DNA from: Sediminihabitans luteus
GTDB lineage: Bacteria > Actinomycetota > Actinomycetes > Actinomycetales > Cellulomonadaceae
Direction: 5' to 3'
NCBI RefSeq assembly: GCF_002797595.1
Contig: NZ_PGFE01000002.1
Span: 690,337-754,336 of the forward strand
DNA: 64,000 nucleotides
Made by a program: the position numbers and the translations under genes. Below, piece by piece: positions 1 to 14,671 of the stretch; the first letter of the stretch is position 1; the number at the start of each line of letters is the position of its first letter. The notes under the pieces were generated by a model. The model did not search any database, had not been told where the DNA came from, and saw only the letters and a program-made list of their open reading frames with translations.

Positions 1-460
1 GGGGCCCGAGCCCACGACCGCGACCGTCTTGCCGGTGAGCCGCTGCGGGATCACGGGCGTCACGAGACCGCGCTCGAACGCCTCGTCGATGATCGAGACC
101 TCGATGTTCTTGATCGTCACGGCCGGCTGGTTGATGCCGAGCACGCAGCTCGACTCGCACGGTGCCGGGCACACGCGACCCGTGAACTCCGGGAAGTTGT
201 TGGTCGCGTGCAGGCGCTCGATCGCGTCGGCCCACTGGTCCTGGCGCACGAGGTCGTTCCACTCGGGGATCAGGTTCCCGAGCGGGCAGCCCTGGTGGCA
301 GAACGGGATGCCGCAGTCCATGCAGCGCCCCGCCTGGTTCTTCAGGAACGGCTGGCCCTCGACCCGGTGCTCGTGGACGTCGCGCCAGTCCTGCAGTCGC
401 ACCTCGACGGGTCGGTTGGTCGGGAGCTCGCGCTCCCGGGTCTTCAGGAATCCGCGGGGG

Positions 461-468
<8 letters not shown>
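1..468 (-). CDS. gltD: Glutamate synthase small subunit GltD, N-terminal part (runs off the window)
   Basis: This is the N-terminal 156 codons of the small (beta) subunit of NADPH-dependent glutamate synthase. The subunit passes electrons from NADPH to the GltB large subunit. The visible part is the Fe-S domain: a cysteine cluster ([17 protein letters not shown]) and a second one (CPAPCESSC) are both clear, followed by the start of the first Rossmann fold (VAVVGSGP) at the window edge. The start is the GTG at 468. It overlaps the last codons of gltB by 8 bp (GTGGCTGA), which suggests translational coupling. The gene is cut by the window edge, not truncated biologically as far as can be seen. 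Confidence 0.95.
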
Positions 469-5017
<4,549 letters not shown>

Positions 5018-5098
5018 CAACACCGTCCTCACAGGTGTCCGAGGGGGCTCGGACACGAACTAGTACCAAATGATGGGGCGCCTTTGACCCGCTGGACA

Positions 5099-5138
5099 CG
5101 ACGAAGCGACCGGACCGTGGTCCGGTCGGTCTTCGTCG
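5099..5138 (-). terminator. Hairpin between lgt and gltB
   Basis: An inverted repeat with arms CGAAG/CTTCG and GACCGGAC/GTCCGGTC around a short loop, with a small internal bulge. It lies just after the lgt stop and before the gltB promoter region. It probably ends the trp-lgt transcript so that gltBD is transcribed separately. There is no clear U-tract, as is common in high-GC actinobacteria. Confidence 0.6.
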
Positions 5139-5158
5139 ACGTTTCGACGGCCGACGTC

Positions 5159-6070
5159 TCAGTCGCCCGGTTCGGGCTCTGCGGCGTCGTCCGTCTCAGG
5201 CTCCTTCGCAGCGAGCACGACTGTCTCCTCGCGCCCGGGGTGGCGGCGCCCGACAATCACGAAGGCTATCAACGCACCGAGGCCGACCAGGACGGACGTC
5301 CAGACGTTGAGCCGGAGACCGAGGATCTCCTCCGCCGTGTCGATGCGGAGCGCCTCGATCCACACGCGTCCGAGCGTGTAGAACACGACGTAGAGCCAGA
5401 ATACCCGACCGTGACCCAGCCGGAACCGGCGGTCCAGGAAGATCAAGAGCAGGGCAGCACCGATGTTCCAGAGCATCTCGTACAGGAACGTCGGGTGGAA
5501 CAGCGTGTCGGGCGTGCAGGTGATCCCGGCGTTCTCGCACGTCGTGCGGGCGACGTCCCAGTCGATCTCGAGGCCCCACGGCATTGTCGTCGGTGCGCCG
5601 AAGAGCTCCTGGTTGAACCAGTTGCCGAGCCGGCCGATCGCCTGCGCGAGCAGCAGGCCCGGAGCGAGCGCGTCAGCAAACCCGGGGAAGCTCACGCCGA
5701 GCCGTCGGCACCCGATGTACGCACCGACCGCGCCGAGCGCGACGGCGCCCCAGATCCCCAGCCCGCCGTCCCAGATCCGGATCGCCTTCCACGGGTCGCC
5801 GCCCTCGCCCCAGTACGGGTCCGGCGTCGTGACGACGTGGTAGAGCCGCCCGCCCACGATCCCGAACGGGACCGCCCAGAACGCGATCTCGAGCACGTCC
5901 TCGGCCTGGCCGCCGCGGGCGACCCAGCGCTTGGACGTCAGCCAGACCGCGACGGCGATGCCCGCGAGGATCGCGAACGCGTACGCGCGGATCGGGATCG
6001 GGCCGAGGTGCCACACGCCCTGCGAGGGGCTCGGGATGGACGCGGGCAGGACAGTCAGCAGGTGGTTCAC
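5159..6070 (-). CDS. lgt: Prolipoprotein diacylglyceryl transferase Lgt
   Basis: Lgt moves diacylglyceryl from phosphatidylglycerol to the lipobox cysteine of prolipoproteins in the cytoplasmic membrane, the first step of lipoprotein maturation. The 303-residue protein has about seven hydrophobic segments and the Lgt signature (AIGRLGNWFNQELFG). The C-terminus is an acidic tail (AAEPEPGD). The GTG start at 6070 overlaps the trpA stop by 4 bp (GTGA), so lgt is probably translated from the trp transcript. The trpA-lgt neighbourhood is common in actinobacteria. Lipoprotein substrates in this window include the FKBP protein at 19952 and the DUF6318 protein at 34667. Confidence 0.95.
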   Translation of the reverse strand: MNHLLTVLPASIPSPSQGVWHLGPIPIRAYAFAILAGIAVAVWLTSKRWVARGGQAEDVLEIAFWAVPFGIVGGRLYHVVTTPDPYWGEGGDPWKAIRIWDGGLGIWGAVALGAVGAYIGCRRLGVSFPGFADALAPGLLLAQAIGRLGNWFNQELFGAPTTMPWGLEIDWDVARTTCENAGITCTPDTLFHPTFLYEMLWNIGAALLLIFLDRRFRLGHGRVFWLYVVFYTLGRVWIEALRIDTAEEILGLRLNVWTSVLVGLGALIAFVIVGRRHPGREETVVLAAKEPETDDAAEPEPGD

Positions 6071-6902
6071 GCGCCGACCTCCGCACGGGCGCCGCGCACG
6101 CCGGCCGCGAGCTCGGCCGTGACCGCGCGCAGCGCGGTCAGCCGCTCGGCCCAGGGCGCGTCGGTCAACAGCGGGCGCACGAGCGCCGAGCCGACGATCA
6201 CCCCGTCCGCGAAGCGCGCGACCTGCGCGGCCTGCTCGCCCGTGGAGACGCCGAGGCCCACGCACACGTGCCCGGCCCCCGCCTCGCGCGTGGCCGCGAC
6301 CAGCTCGGCCGCCCGGGGGCCCACCTGCGTGCGCTCGCCCGTGACGCCCATGGTCGAGGCCGCGTACACGAAGCCGCGCGAGGCGGCCGCGGTGCTCGCG
6401 AGGCGCGGCACGGTCGACGACGGGGCGACGAGGAAGACCTTGTCGAGCCCGTGCGCGTCCGCCGCGGCGAGCCACTCCGCACCCTCGTCGGGGATGAGGT
6501 CGGGCGTGATGAGCCCGGCGCCGCCGGCCGCGGCGAGGTCCGCCGCGAAACGGTCGACGCCGTAGCGCAGCACCGGGTTCCAGTACGTCATCACGAGCAC
6601 CGGGACGCCCGTCGCAGCGACCGCGGACACGACCCGGAACACGTCGGCGACCCGGGTGCCCGCCTCGAGCGCGGCCTCGACCGCGTGCTGGATCGTGGGG
6701 CCGTCCATGACCGGGTCGGTGTACGGCACACCCAGCTCGACGACGTCCGCCCCCGCCTCGACCATCGCGAGCGCGGCCTCGATCGAGCGGTCGACGTCGG
6801 GGAAGCCCACGGGCAGGTACCCGACGAGCGCGGCACGCCCCTCGGCGCGCAGCTCGGCCAGCCGGGCGCCCGTGCGCCCCTCGCCGAAGCCGGTCGTGGC
6901 GG

Positions 6903-6906
<4 letters not shown>
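6067..6906 (-). CDS. trpA: Tryptophan synthase alpha subunit TrpA
   Basis: TrpA cleaves indole-3-glycerol phosphate to indole and glyceraldehyde 3-phosphate; indole is channelled to TrpB. The 279-residue length is typical. The two catalytic acids are in place: Glu57 ([11 protein letters not shown]) and Asp68 (PVMDGPTIQ). The phosphate-binding glycine loops ([18 protein letters not shown]) lie near the C-terminus. The GTG start at 6906 overlaps the trpB stop by 4 bp, the usual coupling for the two subunits of the alpha2beta2 enzyme. Confidence 0.97.
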
Positions 6907-8165
<1,259 letters not shown>

Positions 8166-8216
8166 GGGGGCTGACCTCCTGGGGTCTCGGGCGGTCCACG
8201 CCCGGCGGGCCGGTGC

Positions 8217-8311
8217 GTGTCGGGTCAATCGTCTCGGGTCGATCGTCTCGGGACAGTCGTCTCGGGTCGGAACGTCTGAGGTCGGAACGTCTGAGGGCGG
8301 AACGTCTCGGC
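8217..8311. repeat. Degenerate short tandem repeat in the trpC-trpB spacer
   Basis: About six imperfect copies of a 13-17 bp unit, of which the core is GTCTCGGGTCG or CGTCTGAGGTCGGAA, fill most of the spacer between trpC (stop 8312) and the trpB ribosome site. The array is non-coding as far as I can see. No Trp-rich leader peptide or clear attenuator hairpin is visible in it. Confidence 0.7.
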
Positions 8312-9124
8312 TCAGTGCCGCAGCGCCCGCAACGACGGGTGGGCACCGGCCGCGACGAGGTCGGCGACCGAGGCCCGCGGGGCGTCGTCCGTCACGAGCG
8401 CCTCGCCCACGAGCACCGCGTCGGCGCCCGAGCGGGCAAAGTCGACGACGTCGTGCGGGCCACGCACGCCCGACTCCGCGATCCGGACGATCTCGTCGGG
8501 GATCGCGGGCGCCAAGCGGGCGAACGTCGTGCGGTCGACGTCGAGCGTCTTGAGGTCGCGGGCGTTGACGCCGATCACGCGGGCCCCGGCGTCGATGGCC
8601 CGGCTGACCTCGTCGACGGTGTGCACCTCGACGAGCGCGGTCATGCCGAGCGAGTGGACGCGCTCGACGAGCGACGTCAGCACGGTCTGCTCGAGGGCGG
8701 CGACGATCAGCAGGACGATGTCCGCGCCGTGCGCCCGCGCCTCCCAGACCTGGTAGGGCGTGACCACGAAGTCCTTGCGCAGGACGGGCACGTCCACGCG
8801 CGCACGCACCGCGTCGAGGTCCGCGAGGCTGCCGTTGAACCGGCGCTGCTCGGTCAGGACCGAGATCGCGCCGGCGCCGCCCTTCTCGTACTCCGAGGCG
8901 AGCGCGGCCGGGTCGGCGATCGCGGCGAGCGCTCCGCGCGACGGGCTCGACCGCTTGACCTCCGCGATCACGGCGATCGCGTCGTCGAGCTTGAGCCGGC
9001 TGACCGCCTCGAGCGCCCCGGGGACCTTGGCGGCGCGCTCCTTGAGCGCGTCGAGGGACGTCGTCGCCTGCCGTGACGCGAGGTCCTCGCGCACGCCGGC
9101 GATGATCTCGTCAAGAACCGTCAT
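8312..9124 (-). CDS. trpC: Indole-3-glycerol phosphate synthase TrpC
   Basis: TrpC closes the indole ring of CdRP to form indole-3-glycerol phosphate. The 270-residue (beta/alpha)8 protein shows family motifs in order: [12 protein letters not shown] (catalytic Lys), [24 protein letters not shown] (second Lys), [10 protein letters not shown] and AESGVRG. The start is ATG 9124, with GGAGAG 7 nt upstream. It is monofunctional, without a TrpF domain. In actinobacteria the TrpF step is usually done by the dual-purpose PriA, which is not in this window. A possible -10 (TACGAT, about 9217) lies upstream. Confidence 0.96.
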   Translation of the reverse strand: MTVLDEIIAGVREDLASRQATTSLDALKERAAKVPGALEAVSRLKLDDAIAVIAEVKRSSPSRGALAAIADPAALASEYEKGGAGAISVLTEQRRFNGSLADLDAVRARVDVPVLRKDFVVTPYQVWEARAHGADIVLLIVAALEQTVLTSLVERVHSLGMTALVEVHTVDEVSRAIDAGARVIGVNARDLKTLDVDRTTFARLAPAIPDEIVRIAESGVRGPHDVVDFARSGADAVLVGEALVTDDAPRASVADLVAAGAHPSLRALRH

Positions 9125-9295
9125 GATGCTTCTCTCCCGTGCTCGTGCCTGTCCCCCGGGCGGCGCGCGCCGCTGACGGTCGCGCGCGGGCGCTGCCGTC
9201 CTGGTCACATCGTAGGCGCGGTCGGCGGGACGCCGGACCACGGCCCATCTCGCGAGATGGGCCACCCGCGTCCCAGGGGCGGTCGCCCGCTCGCG

Positions 9296-9832
9296 TCAGG
9301 GGCCGAGCCACGGCGTCAGCGCGGGCACGTTGCGCAGCACCCAGAACGCGAGCACGATCCCGACGACGGCCACGGACGCGAGGTGCGAACGCCCGGTGGA
9401 CCGCCGCCGGGTCGCGTCGTCGGCGCGTGGGCCGACCATCGGGACGGCGCCCGCACCGCGGGGACGTGCACCGGTCGCTCCCGCACCTGCAGGTCCCGAG
9501 CCCGGTGGGCGGACGCCGCGGGGCGCCGTCCGCCCGGCGCGGAGCCTGGACCGGAACCAGCCGAGCCACGCGAGGGCGAGGACCGGGACGGCCACGACCC
9601 ACAGCGGGTTGCTCGCCCAGGCGGCGGCGAGGTCGAGGTGCGCGAGGTCGTGCGTCGCGCGCAGAGACCCGCACAGGGGGCAGCTCCACCCCGTGAGAGA
9701 CAGGAACGGGCAGGTCACCCAGTGGCGCGCGCCCGGGTCGTCCACCGCGACGACGACGGTCGCGGCGGCGACGACGCCCGCCAGGAGCAGGGGGTCGCGG
9801 ACGTTCTCGGTGAGCGTCCGCGTCCCGCGCAC
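9296..9832 (-). CDS. DUF2752 family membrane protein
   Basis: A 178-residue membrane protein of unknown function. It carries the DUF2752 core (CPLCGSLRATHDLAHLDL, with paired cysteines) after a first hydrophobic segment, and ends with a hydrophobic segment and the tail FWVLRNVPALTPWLGP. Between these lies an Ala/Gly/Pro/Arg-rich stretch of roughly 50 residues that looks like a low-complexity insertion. The gene sits 1 bp after the HGxxPAAW-type gene and upstream of trpC. The same order is familiar from other actinobacterial trp clusters, so a membrane role linked to tryptophan genes is possible but unproven. The GTG start at 9832 is preceded by AAGGA. Confidence 0.85.
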   Translation of the reverse strand: MRGTRTLTENVRDPLLLAGVVAAATVVVAVDDPGARHWVTCPFLSLTGWSCPLCGSLRATHDLAHLDLAAAWASNPLWVVAVPVLALAWLGWFRSRLRAGRTAPRGVRPPGSGPAGAGATGARPRGAGAVPMVGPRADDATRRRSTGRSHLASVAVVGIVLAFWVLRNVPALTPWLGP

Positions 9833-9833
9833 G

Positions 9834-10091
9834 TCAGTCCTTGCGGTGGCCGTCCGCCTGGCCGTAGCCCAGGCGCCGCATGACGCCGCCCACGACGAGC
9901 GCGACGACGACGATGCCCATCCCGACCCAGAAGACCCAGGGCTCCGCGACGAGGAACGCGACGGCGCCGACGAGCGCGCCGACGATGATGCCGATCATGG
10001 CGACCCACGCGGCGACGGTGTGCCCGTGGTTCGTGGGGGGCGTGCGCGGCGGGAGGTACGAGACCTCGGTCTCCTGGGTGGTGCCAACCAT
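9834..10091 (-). CDS. Small HGxxPAAW-type membrane protein
   Basis: An 85-residue protein with two hydrophobic segments. It matches the actinobacterial HGxxPAAW family through NHGHTVAAWVAM, with Val where the family name has Pro. The role is unknown, but members are typically found inside trp clusters, as here between the trp-associated membrane protein and trpC. I chose ATG 10091 because GAAAGG lies 8 nt upstream; an upstream ATG at 10124 would add 11 polar residues. A candidate -10 box (TAGTCT) at 10124-10129 could start a separate transcript for this gene, DUF2752 and trpC. Confidence 0.85.
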   Translation of the reverse strand: MVGTTQETEVSYLPPRTPPTNHGHTVAAWVAMIGIIVGALVGAVAFLVAEPWVFWVGMGIVVVALVVGGVMRRLGYGQADGHRKD

Positions 10092-10123
10092 GGTGTGAGC
10101 CTTTCGTGAAGATGACTGCGCCA

Positions 10124-10129
10124 AGACTA
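10124..10129 (-). promoter_or_regulatory. Candidate -10 box inside the trp cluster
   Basis: TAGTCT on the minus strand, 32 nt before ATG 10091, leaving room for a short leader with GAAAGG. No good -35 is seen. It would separate trpE and its membrane partner from the downstream trp genes. Confidence 0.45.
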
Positions 10130-10155
10130 CCGAACGGGGTGCCCGCCCGTGGCGC

Positions 10156-10833
10156 TCAGGACCGGGCCGGGCCCTCGGGTCCGTCGGGCGCGGGGTCGTC
10201 GTCTCCCTCGTGCGTGAGCGCGTCCCACAGCGCCGCCGGGTCGTCGGCGGGTGCGGCGACCGTCTGCGCCCCCCGTTCGTGCCGCGCGGATCCGCGCGAC
10301 CACGAGCCCGACGTGCGCGCCGCGGCCACCACGACGAGCAGCACCAGCACCGCGACCACGACGACGCCCCACGGCCACGGCGCGACGTCGACGGGCCCCG
10401 TGAGGTCGGTCACGCCCGTCGCGTCGGCGGCAGCAGACGTCGCCGTGGGCACCGGGTCGAGCGCCACGACGGCCGCGGAGACCCCGATCACGACGCCGCT
10501 GACGGCGGCGACCGCGAGCACGACCCACCGGGCGACCCGGCCGACGAGCCCGAGCGCGAGGGCGCTCGCGACGAGGACCAGCGCGCCGGCACCGACGCCG
10601 GGCGCGGCGGCCGTCCCGGTCACGACGACGTCGACCTCGGGGTCGATCGCCGTCGCCCCGGACGACGTGAGCCACGTCGGCACCGCGAGCAGCAGCGCGA
10701 TCCCGCCGAGCAGCAGCAGGGACAGCAGCGCGTCGCGGCGCGTCGGACGCCGCACCCGCGGGGCCCCGGGAGCGTCGGCGGGCGTGACGTCCGGGGTCCC
10801 GGCGGGCTCGCCGTGCCACGGGTCGTCGCTCAC
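10156..10833 (-). CDS. Trp-associated membrane protein (TIGR02234 type)
   Basis: A 225-residue protein with four hydrophobic segments and a charged C-terminal tail. It follows trpE with a 4-bp GTGA overlap. Size, topology and position right after trpE match the actinobacterial 'Trp biosynthesis-associated membrane protein' family, of unknown function. The motif-like stretch before the second segment (PTWLTSSGATAIDPEV) is on the extracytoplasmic side in the simplest topology. Assignment rests mainly on context and topology, because the family has few strong motifs. Confidence 0.8.
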   Translation of the reverse strand: MSDDPWHGEPAGTPDVTPADAPGAPRVRRPTRRDALLSLLLLGGIALLLAVPTWLTSSGATAIDPEVDVVVTGTAAAPGVGAGALVLVASALALGLVGRVARWVVLAVAAVSGVVIGVSAAVVALDPVPTATSAAADATGVTDLTGPVDVAPWPWGVVVVAVLVLLVVVAAARTSGSWSRGSARHERGAQTVAAPADDPAALWDALTHEGDDDPAPDGPEGPARS

Positions 10834-12395
10834 CGCAGCACCCGCAACCGGGCCGCGAGCTGGACCGCGCGCACCGCGGCGGCGGCCTTGTTGCGCGACT
10901 CGGCGTACTCGAGCGCGGGCACCGAGTCGGCGACGATCCCGCCGCCCGCCTGGACGCTCGCGCGGCCGTCGCGGATCAGCGCGGTGCGGATCGCGATCGC
11001 CATGTCCATGTCGCCCGCGAAGTCGAAGTAGCCGACCGTGCCGCCGTAGATGCCGCGCGAGGCGGGCTCGAGCTCGTCGATCAGGGCGATCGCGCGCGGC
11101 TTGGGCGCGCCCGACAGCGTGCCCGCGGGGAACGTCGCCCGGAACGCGCCGAGCGCGGTCGCGCCCGGGCGCAGGCGCCCGACGACCGTCGAGCACAGGT
11201 GCATGATGTGGCTGAACCGCTTGGTCGCCATGAACTCGACGACCTCGACCGACGTCGGCTCGCAGACCTTGACCAGGTCGTTGCGCGAGAGGTCCACGAG
11301 CATGAGGTGCTCGGCCCGCTCCTTGGCGTCGGCGAGCAGCTCCTCGCCCAGCGCGACGTCCTCCGCGGGCGTCGCCCCACGCGGGCGCGAGCCCGCGATG
11401 GGGAACGTCACGACGCGCGAGTCCGTCACCTTGACGAGCGTCTCGGGGCTCGACCCCACGACCGCGAAGTCGTGGCCCGCGGCGTCCTGGAGCTGGAAGT
11501 AGTACATGTACGGGCTCGGGTTGATCGTGCGCAGCGCACGGTAGACCTCGAGCGGCGCGGCGGGGCAGTCGAGGTCGAGGCGCTGCGAGAGCACGACCTG
11601 GAACACCTCGCCGTCGCGGATCGCCTCCTTGCCCGCGAGCACGCTCGCCTCGAACTCCTCGCGGGTCGAGCGGAACTCGAGCTCGGGCTCGACCGCGTCG
11701 GGGTCGACCTGCGCCGTGAGGGCGCCGCGCGAGCCGGGCGCGACGAGCGCGGCCTGCATCGCGTCGAGGCGGGCCACGGCGTCGGCCCACGCCTCGTCGA
11801 CGCGCTCGTCCGTGTCGTCGAAGTTGATCGCGTTCGCCACGAGCCAGACCGTGCCGTCACGGTGGTCGACGACCGCGAGGTCGGTCGCGAGGCACAGCGT
11901 GACCTCGGGCACCCCGAGCTCGTCGGGCGCGTCGCCGCGCAGCGTCGGCTCCCAGTGCCGCACGACGTCCCAGCCGAGCGCGCCCGCGAGCCCGCCCGTG
12001 AACGGTGGCAGGCCCTCGATCGCGGGGGTGTGCAGCAGCTCGAGCGTGCGCTCGAGCACCTCGAGCACGTCGCCCGACGTCGGGACGCCGGCCGGGACGT
12101 CGCCCGTCCAGCGTGCCGAGCCGTCGGCGACCGTGAGCGTGGCGCGCGAGTTCACGCCCACGAACGAGTAGCGGGCCCATCCCCCGTCGACCTCGGCCGA
12201 CTCCATGAGGAACGTCCCGGGCCGGCCCTGCGCGAGGGTCCGGTAGAGGCTCACGGGCGTGACGTCGTCCGCCAGGAGTCGACGCACCACGGGCACGACG
12301 CGACGGTCGGCCGCGAGCGCCGCGAAGCCCTCAGCGGTCGGCCAGGTGCGGCCCCAGGGCAGCGTGTCGACGCGGGCGTCGGTCGCGGCACTCAT
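10830..12395 (-). CDS. trpE: Anthranilate synthase component I TrpE
   Basis: TrpE converts chorismate and ammonia to anthranilate, the committed step to tryptophan. The 521-residue protein has the N-terminal allosteric motif (FLMESAEV, Glu65-Ser66), which is intact, so feedback inhibition by tryptophan is likely. The chorismate-binding domain shows [49 protein letters not shown] and the C-terminal IQAGGGIV-like segment ([11 protein letters not shown]). There is no amidotransferase domain, so a separate TrpG is needed; none is in the window. ATG 12395 overlaps the hisI stop by 4 bp. Confidence 0.97.
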   Translation of the reverse strand: MSAATDARVDTLPWGRTWPTAEGFAALAADRRVVPVVRRLLADDVTPVSLYRTLAQGRPGTFLMESAEVDGGWARYSFVGVNSRATLTVADGSARWTGDVPAGVPTSGDVLEVLERTLELLHTPAIEGLPPFTGGLAGALGWDVVRHWEPTLRGDAPDELGVPEVTLCLATDLAVVDHRDGTVWLVANAINFDDTDERVDEAWADAVARLDAMQAALVAPGSRGALTAQVDPDAVEPELEFRSTREEFEASVLAGKEAIRDGEVFQVVLSQRLDLDCPAAPLEVYRALRTINPSPYMYYFQLQDAAGHDFAVVGSSPETLVKVTDSRVVTFPIAGSRPRGATPAEDVALGEELLADAKERAEHLMLVDLSRNDLVKVCEPTSVEVVEFMATKRFSHIMHLCSTVVGRLRPGATALGAFRATFPAGTLSGAPKPRAIALIDELEPASRGIYGGTVGYFDFAGDMDMAIAIRTALIRDGRASVQAGGGIVADSVPALEYAESRNKAAAAVRAVQLAARLRVLR

Positions 12396-12778
12396 GCGGC
12401 ACCGCCCGCGGGACGCTCGCCCACCGCGGCGTCGAGGTCTCCCCCGGCCTCGAAGCACGTGCGGGTGCCCGTGTGGCACGCTGCGCCGACCTGGTCGGCG
12501 CGCACGAGCAGCGCGTCGCCGTCGCAGTCGAGCGCGACCGACTTCACGAACTGCGCGTGGCCCGACGTGTCGCCCTTGCGCCAGTACTCCTGCCGCGAGC
12601 GCGACCAGAAGGTCACGCGTCCGGTCGTCAGGGTGCGGTGCAGCGCCTCGTCGTCCATCCACCCGAGCATGAGCACCTCTCCGGTGTCGTGCTGCTGGAC
12701 GATCGCGGCGACCAGACCGTCCGCGTCGCGCTTGAGGCGCGCCGCGACGTCGGCGTCGAGTGCAGTGTTTTCGGCCAC
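12392..12778 (-). CDS. hisI: Phosphoribosyl-AMP cyclohydrolase HisI
   Basis: HisI opens the adenine ring of PR-AMP in histidine synthesis. The 128-residue monofunctional enzyme carries the zinc and Mg ligands of the family: Cys85 in [10 protein letters not shown], and Cys101 and Cys108 in CHTGTRTC, plus the [16 protein letters not shown] signature. The GTG start at 12778 has AGGA 7 nt upstream. It heads the block hisI-trpE-trp membrane protein, with ATGA coupling to trpE. hisF lies 5.4 kb away, across the ABC exporter genes. Confidence 0.97.
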   Translation of the reverse strand: MAENTALDADVAARLKRDADGLVAAIVQQHDTGEVLMLGWMDDEALHRTLTTGRVTFWSRSRQEYWRKGDTSGHAQFVKSVALDCDGDALLVRADQVGAACHTGTRTCFEAGGDLDAAVGERPAGGAA

Positions 12779-12874
12779 CGGAGAATCCTGCCACGGACCG
12801 CGCCGGGCCCGTGCACGCGTCCACCGGGCTCGGGGTCCGACGCCGGTGCCCGGTCCCGGCGGATGCCCGGCCCC

Positions 12875-14671
12875 CTACCGCGTCTGCGCGACCCAGGAGT
12901 CGTGCATCTGCGCGTAGACGCCGCCCGCGGCGACGAGCTCGTCGTGCGGGCCGGTCTCCACGACGTGCCCCTCGTCGACGACCACGACGACGTCCGCGGC
13001 CTCGGCCGTCGACATCCTGTGCGCGATCGTGATGGTCGTACGACCGGCGGTCAGCGAGTCGAGCGCGCGGGCGATGCGCACCTCGGTCGCGGGGTCGACG
13101 GCCGAGGTCGCCTCGTCGAGCACGAGCAGGTCACCGCCCGCGAGGTAGGCGCGCACGAGCGCGACGAGCTGGCGCTCGCCCGCCGAGAGACCCTCGCCGC
13201 GCTGGCCCACGGAGCTGTCGAGGCCGCGCGCGAGCCCCGCGACCCAGTCGGTCAGCCCGAGCACGTCGACCGCGTCGACCGCGGCCGCGCGCGCGTCCCC
13301 GTCGAACCCGGGAGGCAGGCCGTAGACCATGTTGTCGAGCAGCGTGCCGTCGAACAGGAACCCTTCCTGGGGCACGAGCACGACGCGCTCGCGCAGCCGG
13401 GCGAGCGAGACGTCGCGCACGTCGGTGCCGTCGAGCAGCACGCGCCCGGCGGTCGGGTCCATGAGCCGCGTCACGAGCTTCGCGATGGTCGTCTTGCCCG
13501 AGCCCGTGCGCCCCACGACCGCGACCGAGGCGCGCGCGGGCAGGTCGAGGTCGACGCCGTGCAGCACCTCGGGGCCGTCCGGGTACGCGAAGCGCACGCC
13601 GTCGAGCTCGACGTGCGCCGGGCCGCGGGGGCTCGGCACGCCGCGCTCGCCCGCGTCGACGACCGACACGGGCGTGTCGATGATCGCGATGACGCGGCGC
13701 CACCCCGCGACCGCGTTCTGCAGCTCGTTGAGGATCTCGGTGGCCATCTGCACGGGACCGGTGAACAACTGCACGAGGAACAGGAACGCCAGCAGCTGGC
13801 CGACCGTGATCTCGCCCGCGATCCCGAGATACGTGCCGACGACCACGACGACCGCGAGCACGAGGTTCGCCACGAGGACCCCCGAGGAGAACACGACCGA
13901 CACGAGCGCCTGCGCGCGCACCATGGCGCGGCGCGTGCGCTCGACCGCGACGTCGACCCGGCGGGCGGTGCGACGCTGCGCGCCGTACGCGCGGATCGTC
14001 TCGGCGCCCACGACCGACTCCGAGATCGCGCCGAGCATCGCCCCGACGCGCTCGCGCTGCGCGCCGTAGGCACGGTTGACGCGCTTCTGGGCGGGCCGCA
14101 GCACGAAGAACAGCGGCACGAACACGAGCCACACGACGATCGCGAGCTGCCACGAGTACACGGCCATGAGCACCGTCGCGACGCCGACCTGCAGCACCGA
14201 GACCAGGAGCATGATCCCGCCCCACTGCACGAAGAACGAGATCGTGTCGACGTCGCTCGTGACGCGCGAGACCAGGGCCCCGCGCCGCTCGGTGCCCTGC
14301 GTGAGCATCGACAGGTCGTGCACGTGCCGGAACGCGCGCGTGCGCAGGTTCGCGAGGCCGGTCTCGGTCGAGCGGAACAGCCGGACGTTGACGAGCGCGG
14401 TGCAGGTGCCGGCGAGCACGATCATGACCGCGGCGACCAGCACGAGCGTCGTGACGCGTGCCGCGTCGGGTCCGCCGTCCGCCAAGATGCCCGTGTCGAC
14501 GGCCTGCTGGACGGTCACGGGGACCACGACGCGCCCCGCGGCCGCGAGGACTGCGAGCAGCAGCGTGACCCAGATGCCCGTGATCATCTCGGGCGACAGG
14601 GCGAGGCCCCGGCGCAGGGTCGCGAGCACCCCGAGGTCGCTCGCGACGGCGATGCGGTGGTGCGCGCTCAT
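12875..14671 (-). CDS. ABC exporter half-transporter, subunit with catalytic ATP site
   Basis: A 598-residue half-transporter of the type IV ABC exporter class: six membrane segments (residues about 30-310), then one nucleotide-binding domain. Walker A is GRTGSGKT (about 387-394), Walker B ends in Glu (LLVLDEATSAVD, about 515-526) and the H-loop is intact (IAHRMST). The ABC signature is altered to LSAGERQ instead of LSGGQ. It is translated by ATGA coupling from the partner at 16647. The altered signature pairs with the partner's degenerate Walker B and H-loop, which predicts one hydrolytic and one non-hydrolytic site. The substrate is unknown; multidrug or lipid export is typical of relatives. 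Confidence 0.93.
   Translation of the reverse strand: MSAHHRIAVASDLGVLATLRRGLALSPEMITGIWVTLLLAVLAAAGRVVVPVTVQQAVDTGILADGGPDAARVTTLVLVAAVMIVLAGTCTALVNVRLFRSTETGLANLRTRAFRHVHDLSMLTQGTERRGALVSRVTSDVDTISFFVQWGGIMLLVSVLQVGVATVLMAVYSWQLAIVVWLVFVPLFFVLRPAQKRVNRAYGAQRERVGAMLGAISESVVGAETIRAYGAQRRTARRVDVAVERTRRAMVRAQALVSVVFSSGVLVANLVLAVVVVVGTYLGIAGEITVGQLLAFLFLVQLFTGPVQMATEILNELQNAVAGWRRVIAIIDTPVSVVDAGERGVPSPRGPAHVELDGVRFAYPDGPEVLHGVDLDLPARASVAVVGRTGSGKTTIAKLVTRLMDPTAGRVLLDGTDVRDVSLARLRERVVLVPQEGFLFDGTLLDNMVYGLPPGFDGDARAAAVDAVDVLGLTDWVAGLARGLDSSVGQRGEGLSAGERQLVALVRAYLAGGDLLVLDEATSAVDPATEVRIARALDSLTAGRTTITIAHRMSTAEAADVVVVVDEGHVVETGPHDELVAAGGVYAQMHDSWVAQTR

Noticed and set aside
9125-9295. A tryptophan attenuator before trpC
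   Set aside because: There is no short leader ORF with tandem Trp codons and no clear pair of alternative hairpins; only GC-rich dyads that are common here.
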